A DNA stretch of 64,000 nucleotides from Sclerodactyla briareus. Its lineage: Eukaryota; Echinodermata; Holothuroidea; Dendrochirotida; Sclerodactylidae. The notes below the pieces were generated by a model. That model saw only the letters and a list, made by a program, of their open reading frames with translations, was not told the DNA's origin and made no database searches. Both the position numbers and the translations under genes were made by a program. Positions 50,386-60,510 of the stretch are shown here, piece by piece (within the stretch, counting starts at the first letter, position 1; every line of letters starts with the position of its first letter). The stretch spans positions 1 through 64,000 of the forward strand of contig JAODTK010002621.1 in NCBI GenBank assembly GCA_026419785.1. The letters run 5' to 3'.

Positions 50386-50556
50386 AGGACTGTGTTCCGC
50401 TAACAGCCCCGGCAAACGGCGGTGTTACTGGGGGTAACCTCCACGGTCAAACGACAACCTACACTTGTGACCGCGGGTTTCTAATGAACGAGACACAGTC
50501 AGAGACGTGTAATGATGGTGCCTGGTCAGGAGGCATGACGACTCCTACATGCTATG
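50386..50556 (+). CDS. Exon encoding a complete sushi (CCP) domain (sushi/ZP gene, exon C)
   Basis: This 171-bp exon (57 codons) lies between acceptor 'tctttcattccacag' and donor 'gtgagt' and has phase 1 at both ends, the classic symmetric 1-1 form of sushi exons. All landmarks are present: DCVPLTAPANGG with C1 (50391-50393), TTTYTC with C2 (50466-50468), RGFLMNETQSETC with C3 (50508-50510), NDGAWSGG and TTPTC with C4 (50550-50552). Expected disulphides are C1-C3 and C2-C4. The frame is intact. Sushi modules bind proteins or glycans in the extracellular space, as in complement regulators and adhesion receptors. Its outgoing base G joins 'ac' of the ZP exon at 52299 in phase, so the module sits directly before ZP-N. 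Confidence 0.9.
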
Positions 50557-51182
50557 GTGAGTATAAAACCCCAACAAGAACGCAACTATGCGGTGTGATT
50601 CCTTGCTATAAGTCAGCTGATCGTTTGCTTTTTCTTTCCCCTTTCCTCGAATGATTTATCGATGAGAGGGCGGTGGGGAATTGTTATGGTATTGCATTAT
50701 TTGACCTCATCAGCTTACATCAGGGTCGAGCCTACAACTATTTGAACTGTGAAAATCTCGTATTGGAAAAGCGAAGTGTTAACCTACCTATAAAATTGAC
50801 ACGTGGCTCTCCTTATTTGTTCTCCTTCATGGGGGTACTTCCATGAGACTATTCATATCTATAAGTGCATTACTAAAAAATCTACAAAGATCCAGACATG
50901 CCTAAATTCCCCCTGTTGAGACCTTCTTTCTGAATGATAAATGTAGGCTCAGTTGATATTGCTCCAGTATGACCTCTGGCCAATTGTTTAAAATGTGGTT
51001 ATCCCGGCAACATAGTCACATCATGTGACTGTCAACGCCAGATAGAGAGGCCAACTAGGGGACAAGAGGGGATATTTAATAGACTCAAAACCCCTGCCCA
51101 TCTCTGCCTGGGGTATAGGGTAATGCCCTAGTCGTATTCACACTACAAATAAGGCACATCATTAATTGCAGTCTTCCTTCAG

Positions 51183-51256
51183 TTGTGAGAAGGTCGAAGG
51201 GTAATGCCAGGATCGATGGGTTCAGTAAGCCAGGAGGAAATGACATCCAGGTGAAG
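51183..51256 (+). other. Candidate exon between the sushi and ZP exons
   Basis: A pyrimidine-rich acceptor ('gcagtcttccttcag') and a strong donor ('gtaagt') bound 74 bases. One frame is fully open and protein-like, reading VRRSKGNARIDGFSKPGG and on to DIQVK. Phases would be 1 in and 0 out, which would break the otherwise perfect 1-to-1 join of 50556 to 52299 unless an indel is present. The alternative is a chance splice-site pair in an intron. Confidence 0.3.
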
Positions 51257-51558
51257 GTAAGTAAAAATAGACCCTGCCCGTCTGTCAGTGTAAGACTGAT
51301 CAATCACCAGATAGGTATTTGTTCCACATATATTCAAATATAGTTATAGTAGGCAATTTATGACTCAACAACACCTAACAAAAAATGAGGTAACCCACAA
51401 AGGTATTTAGACAATGGAAATTGCAGTCTCAAAGAAAACTCATATTTTAGCTCCTGGGATACTTACAATACTCGTGTCCTTTGCAGTACAACACTAAGAT
51501 CCAACAGCTTTTCTACTGTCATTTACAGAATATTAATTGTACGTCAAAAATTCCCCAC

Positions 51559-51902
51559 TGCTGGTAATTGAACAGTCTAATGATTACATGGTAGGAATGG
51601 AGACAGACAGGAGACAGAGAATATCAATACGATGTGACTTTCTTCTAGAAGGGTGGATGATTTTCAATAGACAAAGTACAAAGGAATTTATTATTACTGT
51701 GTTGTGTGTGTGTTTCCATTGTCTATACAATGCTGGTAATTGAACAGTCTAATGATTACATGGTAGGAATGGAGACAGACAGGAGACAGAGATATCAATA
51801 CGATGTGACTTTCTTCTAGAAGGGTGGATGATTTTCAATAGACAAAGTACAAAGGAATTTATTATTACTGTGTGGTGTGTTGTGTTTCATGTCTATACAT
51901 GA
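51559..51902. repeat. Recent tandem duplication, two ~172-bp copies
   Basis: The segment from 'tgctggtaattgaacag' to 'gtctatacaatg' (51559-51730) is repeated at once (51731-51902) with only a few one-base differences, mostly in the GTGTG run. It lies in the intron before the ZP-N exon. Confidence 0.95.
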
Positions 51903-52298
51903 TTATTCACTCGTTGAAAGATGTCACAATGAAAAACGTGGGAATGCATTCTTGTTGTCTGTGTGGTGAATGATAAGTTACATAGCTGATCGAGCTACCA
52001 GGCGAGACCCTTATGGTTCGATCTCTCAAGAGCTCGATCAAATGCTTGATGACGGAGGTACGTTAATCTTCTGACCTAATATCGACTCACCGACCTAAAT
52101 ATGAATTTACTACGTGAATTTTATATCTGGATTGGAAGAAAACCTATTGTTTCTCGACGTTAGCTTGTTGTCAATGAGGATTGTGCGAGTCAAAAAAACC
52201 TCGAAAAACTTGTCAAGCACGACATCGTAAGAACGCGTGCGTGCAATATGTTTTAAAAAAAGGAATGTACGTTGAGCCGGCCCCATATTCAATTTCAG
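51903..52298. other. Intron sequence before the ZP-N exon
   Basis: Nothing recognisable; the frame at 52110-52430 on minus is a shadow of the ZP exon. Confidence 0.45.
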
Positions 52299-52488
52299 AC
52301 CAGAGTCTAGAAAACAGCATCTCGGTGGTGTGTATGCCAGGCTACTACGCGTGGAGGTTCCTTGGGCGCTTGTCAGTGGGAGTGCAGACGTTGGGAGCGT
52401 TGACATGGGTGGATGTCCTGGTACCAGCATAGTGGAAGATTATATAATCATCAACAGTACCTACAATGGCTGCGGAACTATATTGACG
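52299..52488 (+). CDS. Exon encoding first part of ZP-N (sushi/ZP gene, exon D), one frameshift
   Basis: ZP modules polymerise into extracellular filaments; the ZP-N half has four conserved cysteines. After acceptor 'attcaatttcag' the frame reads DQSLENSISVVCMPGYY (first cysteine). It then moves by one base near 52345-52350 and continues VEVPWALVSG, DMGGCPGTS (second cysteine), EDYIIINSTYNGCGTILT (third cysteine in the hallmark 'NGCGT'). The exon ends at donor 'gtatcc'. Phase is 1 in and 0 out once one base is restored, fitting both neighbours. The 'f.s.lNGCGT' motif makes the ZP assignment strong. The frameshift is either a sequencing error or decay. Confidence 0.85.
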
Positions 52489-53305
52489 GTATCCCAACAT
52501 TGTTCTATATCTCATATTTATGATAACGGAAGTGCTTATGTAGCCCTCGCCTCGTCGAAGACAGGCTCGAGGCGCTCCCACCGATATTACCCATGATCAT
52601 TATTGACTTGTCACATCAGTACTATTAGGCATAATGCGTTTTTTCGATGTCGTGCTGTATTCCGTATGGCCGGTGACGTTCAGTTTGGACTTCGTGAACT
52701 ACAAGATGAACCTCCACGTTCACGACATGACCAGATTGGCGACAATTCGACACACTCAATCCAGGAATCGGGAGTCAACCCGATATAAATGATGCATGGA
52801 AATATACCCTCGAATATAAGAACATTTGAATGTTACTTTATACAATTAATTTGAAGGTAATCGTGGGCATGAAACAATTTTGTCAAACTTGTGGAGCGCC
52901 GAACATCGGAAAGCGAGCGCTTTCCCGTTGACCATTACCAGATCACTTTAAAAACACAGGGGAATTCCAATATTGCTGCTAATGGTCCGCTGTCCTTTAT
53001 AGTGTTTGTATCGAATGACGAACGTATTTACCCAGTAGTGACACCGTGCACAAGGTGTGCACAGTATCGGAATGACGAAGCGGGATTCCATAGATGCGTA
53101 TGCGGGTCCGGTACACCTTGACAAATGCCAATTTCTGTGAACTGAGCGGGGGCCAGTGTCTGAATATGTCCTATTTAGTTTGGAAACATAGATATTGGTT
53201 CCATAGAGGCAAAAAAATTATAAATGAAGCAAACCAACACGAATATATAGGCGAAATAAGCACATGTATCAATGCGTTATTGAACAGTTGGCTTCTCATA
53301 CGCAG
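52489..53305. other. Intron within the ZP module
   Basis: It lies between phase-0 splice sites. Frames such as 52603-52788 and 52891-53121 look weakly ZP-like, but the ZP-N module continues without gap at 53306, so they are not needed. Confidence 0.5.
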
Positions 53306-53693
53306 GTCGATTCTACAAACGAGAAACTGGTGTATTCGAACACAGTGACTGATTCTACCACTGGTTCAGTCACCACATACGGTGCTTGCGTATCAACGTA
53401 GAGTGCGTGTTCAATCAGGACAACCTGGTATCGTCCTCTGCCGTGGTACAGGGCACGCTGATCAAGAGTGTCCAGTCGGACGGGGAGTACTCCATTATCC
53501 TTTGGGGTGTTTACGGATATCAGCTACGCAATGCCCATAACCGAATCGGACACCGTAGACACAGGCTCTCAGATCTTCTTGAAGGCACAGGTGAATAACG
53601 TTCAAGATCTGGACGTCTTTCCGACAGTCTGCTACGCCACGCCGTCTGCGGCCAGTTTAACGAGTCCACATTCTACACGTTAATTAATATGGG
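53306..53693 (+). CDS. Exon encoding end of ZP-N and most of ZP-C (sushi/ZP gene, exon E), three frameshifts
   Basis: The exon starts at acceptor 'cttctcatacgcag' in phase 0 with VDSTNEKLVYSNTVTDS, matching the 'ivYsNtv' strand of ZP-N. It moves frame and gives LRINVECVFNQDNLVSSS (fourth ZP-N cysteine), then IKSVQSDGEYS. It moves again to FGVFTDISYAMPITES and on to QIFLKAQVNNVQDLDVFP and TVCYATPSA, the ZP-C signature 'dLdvf...CyATPS'. It moves a third time to CGQFNESTFYTLINMG and ends at donor 'gtaagt' in phase 2. The three shifts are near 53380, 53500 and 53645 and each is a single base (missing, extra, missing). With them the 388 bp give a continuous ZP module of normal length. Confidence 0.9.
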
Positions 53694-54699
53694 GTAAGTC
53701 CGTGACGATATAATATCTTGAAGTTGTATTACAAAATATGGAGTATCTGTTTTTAAATACTTTGACCGAGAAAGGTCTAAAGTCAACCTTGGTATGAAAG
53801 CCCAGAAGTGCGTTGTTTGTTCATCACTAATAACGATCAAAGACACATGGTCCAGTTTATCAGTCTCTGTTGCTAATTCGGTGGAACAACACTTCATCTA
53901 CTGAACATGAAACGTGAGTTTCATTCCGCAATAACATTTGAAGCTTCTCGAGGTATCACGTGATACAGCTTACTTAGCAAAGCAATATGTTGTTTTTATC
54001 TCTTGCTATGTAGTCCCCATTGCATGTGCGTGTGTGTTCACCCGTTTGCTCGTAATCGGGTAAAATAATAAACCGTCAACATCATCAACGTCATATGTAA
54101 CATGTATCGTTGCATGTGGCGTAGATGAACCTACGTCAGTTTGTTGTTGTTGCCGGCCAAAGTCACGGAAGGCAAGTTAGAGCCCGAAGACCTAGATATG
54201 CTGCACGCGGACATTCGATTCTTAGATTACAGGGGACACATGATGGGTTTTATATTGCTTGGAATATCACCTGGTACGTGCATCGGGACACTCAATGCTC
54301 AAAGGACAAGGAACACATCATCAAGCGGAACCTTTTTCATAGAAACCGTCAGGCATTGAAGGTTACATGTGGTCAAAAAATGTTGTCGCAACGACTCTCG
54401 GCGACAGTATCCGAAAAGGTGGTAATTTTAGACACCATTCGGTGAACATAATCGAGGGCAACGTGTTTGAGAATTGACATGTCATCAAAAGTCATTCAAG
54501 GTCAGCCTAAGTTTAAAAAATCTTTCGAACAATTCATTTCTGCAACATCTTCGAGTGGCCGAGATGCTCAGTATGGATATAGTCAATATTTCGGCACACA
54601 GGACATGTCATGAAAAAACTCTCGAACAATGTCTCCGAGCGACCGAGTGACCAATATGCTCAACCCCCCCCCCCCCCACCCCCATTTTTGGCAATACAG
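53694..54699. other. Intron sequence (ZP-C intron, first part)
   Basis: Frames at 54125-54445 (106 and 72 codons in two frames) have no domain I recognise. Confidence 0.4.
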
Positions 54700-54903
54700 G
54701 ACAAGGAGAGAGTATGTGTCCAGATATATTAAATTAATGAGTTACATGAGTTCTGTGTTTGTTCTGATGGAAAACCCCGACTCCTATAAATCGCATGACG
54801 CCAACCTGAATGCTCGATTTACCCAGCCCAGGCTCCTGGTGCTGTCAAAATGGAATGCAGTTGAACTAGTCCAATTGTCCATAGAATCCTGCTCACCCAC
54901 CAA
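54700..54903 (+). other. Candidate symmetric 2-2 exon inside the ZP-C intron
   Basis: Acceptor 'ttttggcaatacag' and donor 'gtaagc' bound 204 bp (68 codons) with a fully open frame. It reads REYVSRYIKLMSYMSSVFVL, MENPDSYKSHD, then LLVLSKWNAVELVQLSIESC and SPTK. Intron phases are 2 and 2, exactly those of the flanking ZP exons (53693 and 59384), so it could be spliced in without shifting frame. The end resembles the ZP-C pattern '..yV.l....l.l.v.sC.atP', so it might be a duplicated or alternative ZP-C exon. Inclusion would insert 68 residues inside ZP-C. A chance open frame is not excluded. Confidence 0.33.
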
Positions 54904-57100
54904 GTAAGCAATATATCACACTCAGCGACTCAGACTGGCCATCGCTTCCCGTTACTGCCAAGCATACAGGGTCACACGTGCGATGCGTGGCACTGAGAAC
55001 GGGAGGACATGTGTGGTGTTGGTTTTCCCCTCCCGCAGTGACCACACCGTAGCTCATAGGAAGAAATGGCTTGGAGAGGGGAGTTTCGACACCCTAGGCT
55101 ACTACACACATGCGTTAGTGAGGGGAAACTGGCTAAAATCGACCTCACATTCTGGCGGCATGCGGAGTTCAGTTCTTAGGATGAGAGGTCTGAGGTTGGT
55201 TGAGAGACCTTTGGCGATAACAATAGGTGTGAACTTTATGAAATGCTTCCAACACTGGGTATACATGTCGCTCAGGTCTTTTCATCGATAGTTGAGCCAT
55301 CAATATTCATATCGCACAACTCTCATTCTCTTTTTTATTTTTTATTTTTCATTTTTTATTCTATTGCGGCCTGCCTCCGAAAGCTGTTGGCGATTGGTGA
55401 GACATTCATGTCCTAAAACTCTTTTCTGCCAGATTGATTTCTTCTGAGAAAGCCACAATCCGTAAGGACACCATGCTACATGAGACAATGTGCACGAGCC
55501 CTATTACCCTACTATGAGGGTACGTGTAGTGTTGAGTTTGCCGAGCCGAATGATACTTCTCAATGAAAGACTTCCGAATGCTTTCGAACTATGCGTGAAC
55601 GTTTTCAGGGGTAAACATTCGCAATCCTGACAAGAATGTGATAGTAAAATGCTTTAGCTAACATGCAATCGAGGTATAAACCACCGTGCGCAAACTTGAC
55701 GAGAAAAAAGAAAACGTTGTGTTGCATTGATTTTCGAAGCCTTGAACGTTCTTTGCAGAACTAGTGCTCCCCGCTACAAACAGGCGATCACTGTTTGCTG
55801 GTTTATGGGGTTTCATTTGTTAACCTCACTCATTATCACGATTTAATTATTTGGGGATTCAGGCCACTGGTAAAGAAAATAATTTTCATTTTTTGGGCGA
55901 GAAATCGGTAGTATTTGATACTTCTAATATTGTTACGTCAGCTCTCGAAATTTCGAAACGTTATTCGTACGTATAAAACAATCAACAAACGTCCTCATTT
56001 GAGAAAATCTCCAAATTTGATGTAAAATATTGGGGTGTGAGGAGTGTAAGAACACTATTTTGCTTGCTTCTCTCTCCCCCGCCCCCTCCCCGAACTAACA
56101 ACAAGTGCTGGCGATATTGCTCTTACACACACATAAGGAGAGCGGGCTGTATTTTCCAGACTAGACTAAAACTAGAGAATCACTGAACGGGCTACGCTTA
56201 AATTCTCAATTCTCCTCCTCACACCGGCGTATTCTACGTCAATTTGTACTTCGGCACTCTGTTCCTGGGAAAATCAGTTGGCTCAGAAGCATTACTCGCG
56301 TATGAATGGTCCACACTTCTCACACATGTTACCTCCATCCTGCCCATGTGGATATGAAATGAAGAACCAATCGATCCGGAGATTGTGTGTGGACTGTGTA
56401 CGATGGATAATTATGAACGGCGTGAAGATACGATACAAACATTCATTACAGTCTTCGTAGTTTTCCCACGAATTAAATATAATGTTCTTAATAGTTATGT
56501 AAAATGAGTTGATGTTGACGTTCTTGATACGTTCGATACAACCTTGTCTGGTACGAAAATATTATTACTATGCGGAAAGGATGAACCCTGTTAGTAAAAT
56601 CTGTAACGAACGCAAGCATGTCTAATTTAGGTTTATGTGTACCCACAAGGAGAGTGTGAGCCCTATAATGTTTTTGGCGTTGGGTGAAGGTCATTCGATA
56701 TCAAGGCGATCTTCGAAAAAAGAAATCAACACAATCTCTGCACATTCCAAGCATTTATCAAGGTCAAATTAGGTAAGTGGGTGGAAGATACGGAAAGGAA
56801 TAATCCCGTTGTTAACCCTACTACGTTGGCTCACCAATTCAGCAAATCCCCCACATAATCTTAGCACACACTTTATTATTAACGATTGGCAGTTAATTCA
56901 TATGCTTCGATTTCGCCATGCTTCACCGACTTTGACACTTGCCTCTCATCACGCACAAGTTTGTGTGTATCATCAATCCGAATCTGCTACCAAATGAGTA
57001 GCAGTTTTTATTTGGTTAGATAAAGCAATGGTCGTACTGAATATTCAACACGCTCAGTTGCGTCATGCACTCATACTCAGATCGAAATTCATAATAATGA
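54904..57100. other. Intron sequence; nothing recognised
   Basis: Unassigned frames lie at 54983-55291 and 56278-56460; neither has a known motif. Confidence 0.4.
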
Positions 57101-57141
57101 TATTATAATAATTCATAATAATGCAAATAAAAATAATAGAT

Positions 57142-57142
57142 A

Positions 57143-57180
<38 letters not shown>
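57142..57180. repeat. (ATA)n microsatellite
   Basis: Pure ATA/TAA repeats, preceded by AT-rich sequence from 57088. Confidence 0.95.
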
Positions 57181-57802
57181 TTGAAACGACATAATTCGAA
57201 TAATTCAATTAAGCATGTTTTTGCATGCTTGGTTACGAGGTAATTCCAACTATCAAGTACAATGTCATCGAGTTCAGTCCTCCCCTCTGACAATTTCTCT
57301 CGCCTAGCCTCTATTATTCCCTTCTCCTCTCAAAGTCCCTCTTTTATCATACCATACAGCTTGCCTTTCCTAACCCCTTTCCCCAATGTCTTCCCCGTTC
57401 CATGCAATTAATGTTATATCATAAACGCAGATGAGTACATATCCAATCAATGTATAAGGTGAGTCGGTGGACTCTACCGGTATAGAGTGAACTAAGGATC
57501 TAGACATACGGATACCGTCCACCTAGCATTTCGAATGCAGAGTCGAGTAAACATGGCAAGGAATCACTACGCAGAGTTTGCGTTCTCGTTCCAATAGCGC
57601 CACTACCTGTTCAGATGATGGTTGTTTCGATATTATTCGATGAGCGCTTAAAAGGAGGACATCTTCCGTTGCATTGTTGCAACAGATTCGGAATGGCCCC
57701 CAACAGAATAATGACTGTCCTCTTAAAAGAAAGGGCATCAATTGTTACTTTTTTCTTTCAAAAGTGAATCAAGTGTCGGTTATCCCAGTTTATCCTTGTG
57801 TC
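57181..57802. other. Intron sequence; nothing recognised
   Basis: A pyrimidine-rich stretch lies at 57275-57395. The frame at 57523-57741 (minus) has no motif. Confidence 0.4.
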
Positions 57803-57817
57803 CGTGTGTGTGTGTGT

Positions 57818-57884
<67 letters not shown>
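57803..57884. repeat. (TG)n microsatellite
   Basis: About 80 bp of TG with two interruptions ('gtggtg', 'gttttg'), followed shortly by a G run at 57895-57903. Confidence 0.97.
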
Positions 57885-57885
<1 letters not shown>

Positions 57886-58290
57886 TTGCGATGAGGGGGG
57901 GGGGTATTGTAAGTAGCCATTCCAGGATTTTCGCGCCGGTGGCCGTCTGAATAAAAATTTGAAGAATGTTCATCACTAGAACTAGTCCTTATGAGTTTTA
58001 GTTTCGTTGGTTCCGATATCATAGGTGATTCACCGATTTATATTCTTAACAAACTGTGTTTCAATTGGTGATATGACGTAGCCTGAGTTATGATAAGAAG
58101 CCGAATACAGTGGCTCTCCCTGCATCCGAGAAGTTGTGATATTGCGTTACATCACGGTATAGTGAGTGAGAAGATTACTTCACTCCAAGGCGCCGTCCTG
58201 TTCCAAAATCAAGGAATATTGAACCGTGACATACGAGTCAATATTTCCCTAATGCACAGTTCTGTATTAGGACATGGCTTTGATTCACCC

Positions 58291-58350
58291 GTGGTCTTGG
58301 GTCTGGTGATAACGCTTGGAACCCACGGTTGTGGGTTCGGATCCCTGAAG
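58291..58350 (+). mobile_element. tRNA-like SINE head, weak
   Basis: A partial box A ('gggtctggtgataacgc') is followed by a box B-like 'gggttcggatcc' (58332-58343). A SINE body may extend to about 58620. The box A match is poor. Confidence 0.35.
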
Positions 58351-58720
58351 AGGCATGTTGGTTTCTTCTCTAGGCAATGAAGAATCACATCGCTTCCGGG
58401 TGGGCCTAGTGACTAATGGGAGAGTTCAATTGGGTGCGAACTTTTAACTACCGCTTATCGTGCCAGTTAATTCTGGCTGCTGGTGCGACCCAGCCCACTC
58501 AGCTGTAATGAGTAACTGGTGTTCACACTGGGGGAGCAAACTCCTGTTCAGGCAGCACTGGTCCCGTTGTCTGGACATTGAAAGCAGGTTGGCTAGGACC
58601 GAGATGTCGGGATCATAACCCCCGCCCCCTTTCCTTTTCCCTTTTCCTCATATGGACGTCATGGAACTATACCACTAAAGTAGATATTCCGACCTTAATT
58701 TATATCATGAAACCTAGTGG

Positions 58721-58960
58721 TTGGCACAGTTGGTGAAGGGTCGACTTCCCACTCGGCGGATCAGGGTTCAAATCCTAGACGATTTGTGTGCTGATTACCC
58801 CAGGTAAGAGATTCGCAGTTAATGAAGTGACGTAATTGACTCTTTACCCCTCGTCCAGATATTGGATAGACTCAATCCTTCTCTTGGCGGCAAGTGGGCA
58901 TGGGAAAAATACGCCACAAATACGTCGTGTTATAGATGGGTATGCGACATATGAGCCAGT
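58721..58960 (+). mobile_element. tRNA-derived SINE
   Basis: Box A 'ttggcacagttggtgaaggg' (58721-58740) and box B 'gggttcaaatcc' (58764-58775) lie at a near-normal tRNA spacing and would drive RNA polymerase III. The following sequence (to about 58960) is unrelated to tRNA, as in SINEs. The 3' end is not defined. It lies in the ZP-C intron. Confidence 0.5.
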
Positions 58961-59111
58961 TCGGAGATACAGTTAATGAGATGATAATGACATTGTATCA
59001 AAGGTCATAGGGGAACGACCACGGTTCGACGTTGAACGTACAGTGTGCAGAAGGATCTTTCGGAATTCCCCTGCCGAACATTACGAATCCTGTCAACACA
59101 AAACTTTACAG

Positions 59112-59128
59112 ATCCCCCCCCCCCCCCC
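59112..59128. repeat. C run
   Basis: About 16 consecutive C; no gene in the stretch 58961-59383, which is intron. Confidence 0.9.
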
Positions 59129-59383
59129 CATACTTATCAACAATAACATCCGAAAACATGGATGAATTGGTTTGCGTTCTCAAATAGTGGTGACAGTTTG
59201 AAAATAAGCCATAACGATATGCTATGGGGCGGATCTCGTCTATGCCCTCGAACTGTCCGTGGTGTGCATGCGCACACACAACTACGAACTGGCTTATTGC
59301 AGCTACCCGTTTTCCGACTCCATAAAATACGTTGAACCGCGGTGCACTACCTTCGTTTGTTCATGTTTTGTTTCCTTCAACAG

Positions 59384-59495
59384 TGTGAATGAAACCGAGT
59401 ACGCCACTGATCTGAGTACCGTCAGTATAGACAACAAACCAACCTTTACGTTCAAGTCCAAAGTTTTCCGGTTCTCCAACTCTGACAGCCAGGTG
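59384..59495 (+). CDS. Exon encoding late ZP-C (sushi/ZP gene, exon F)
   Basis: After acceptor 'tttccttcaacag' the frame reads VNETEYATDLSTVSIDNKP and then TFTFKSKVFRFSNSDSQV, matching the ZP-C end 'C..D.T........f.f..F.F....' that normally precedes 'vylhC.v.vC'. It ends in phase 0 before 'gtaaga'. Incoming phase 2 fits exon E. The cysteine usually found right after 'I.nG' is not seen: the join gives GVNE. A one-base change at the start ('tgtgaatgaa') would restore C-N-E, so an error is possible. The next exon, with the last cysteines, a cleavage site and a membrane anchor, was not found downstream. Confidence 0.82.
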
Positions 59496-59699
59496 GTAAG
59501 ATTTATTCACATCTTTTTTCAAGAGCTGAAGGTAATGAAGACTGATAATTTGCACCGAGCTCATTACGATTGCGTATGGCCAGTATGCTAGGAAAAGCCA
59601 ACAAGAGGTCTATATCCAAGTTGTATATACGCTAATTTTCACATTCTTTGTGTTGGTTGAACGTGGCTCAAATCCCGAACTTAACAGTTAACAATTGTC

Positions 59700-59918
59700 A
59701 CTGGGCAATTACAAAAATGCAACAACTTTGGTATAACATTGCCTTGCTGTGACGTCGCGTGAATGTTCATTCATTTTTACTATAGTCAATTCGAAGTACC
59801 ATTTTATCAGGATGAGCAAAATGAAACTGAATTCTATGACTGCATGGCAATTGCAAAGATGCCACAACCTTAGTGTGACTTTTTTTGAGCAACATCTTGC
59901 TGTGGCGTCGCGTGAATG
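59700..59918. repeat. Local direct duplication flanking a short spacer
   Basis: The stretch ending 'gctgtgacgtcgcgtgaatg' (about 59705-59764) recurs, diverged, at about 59850-59917 ('gctgtggcgtcgcgtgaatg'). Both begin with 'ggcaattacaaa'/'ggcaattgcaaa'. The second copy runs straight into the TA microsatellite. Confidence 0.75.
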
Positions 59919-59947
59919 TATATATATATATATATATATATAGATAT

Positions 59948-60011
<64 letters not shown>

Positions 60012-60042
60012 TATATATATATATATATATATAATATATATA

Positions 60043-60074
<32 letters not shown>
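59918..60074. repeat. (TA)n microsatellite
   Basis: About 155 bp of TA with regular 'tag' and 'taat' interruptions. Tyr/Ile frames over it on both strands are artefacts. Confidence 0.97.
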
Positions 60075-60510
60075 GTGGTGTCCACGTCGTATTGTTGTAG
60101 TTTTGTGAGGGAGCAGAGTCGTTGGCAAGCTGTACCACTCATAACTTTAGTCTGGGCCTTGCAAATGAATTTTCTGTCAATATCGGTATCCAAATACTCA
60201 TAATTATCAACCTGTTCAACCATTCCACTCACCATCGATTGAAATTTTATGATACGTGGTGCCTAAGTGAAAAACGATCTCTTCTGTTTTGCGGTGCTAA
60301 TAATCACATTACGCTGTTATTACTGCACCATTTTTACAAGTCCTGAACCTTCTCGATAAAAGCAGAGCTGTCATCACCATGAACAAGGCCAGTTAATACA
60401 GTGTCATCAGCGATTTTCACAAGGTTCTACTACTTCGTTGACCAGAGGATCGACAATCGTTTGTATAGAGGCAGAAAAAGCACCGGTGAGAGAACACATA
60501 ATTTCGATAT
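60075..60510 (-). pseudogene. Decayed CR1/Jockey-type LINE fragment, reverse transcriptase core
   Basis: Reading minus from about 60510: CFFCLYTNDCRSSGQRSSRT (consensus 'LLFxLYTNDC'), then KIADDTVLTGLVHGDDSSAF with the catalytic ADD box in 'FADDT', IEKVQDL and KWCSNNSV (consensus 'LxxWCxxNNLxLN'). Then VEQVDNYEYLDTDID (consensus 'VdsxKYLGxxID') and [23 protein letters not shown], the usual thumb region ending near 60075. One or two frameshifts and stops occur. The TA microsatellite cuts off the rest. Confidence 0.85.

Noticed and set aside
52603-53121. Frames resembling a ZP-N end or ZP-C start
   Set aside because: Exons at 52299-52488 and 53306-53693 already give a continuous ZP module in matching phase 0, so this is intron.
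59870-60235. Tyr/Ile-rich frames around the TA tract
   Set aside because: They translate the TA microsatellite; only the ends outside it are LINE sequence.
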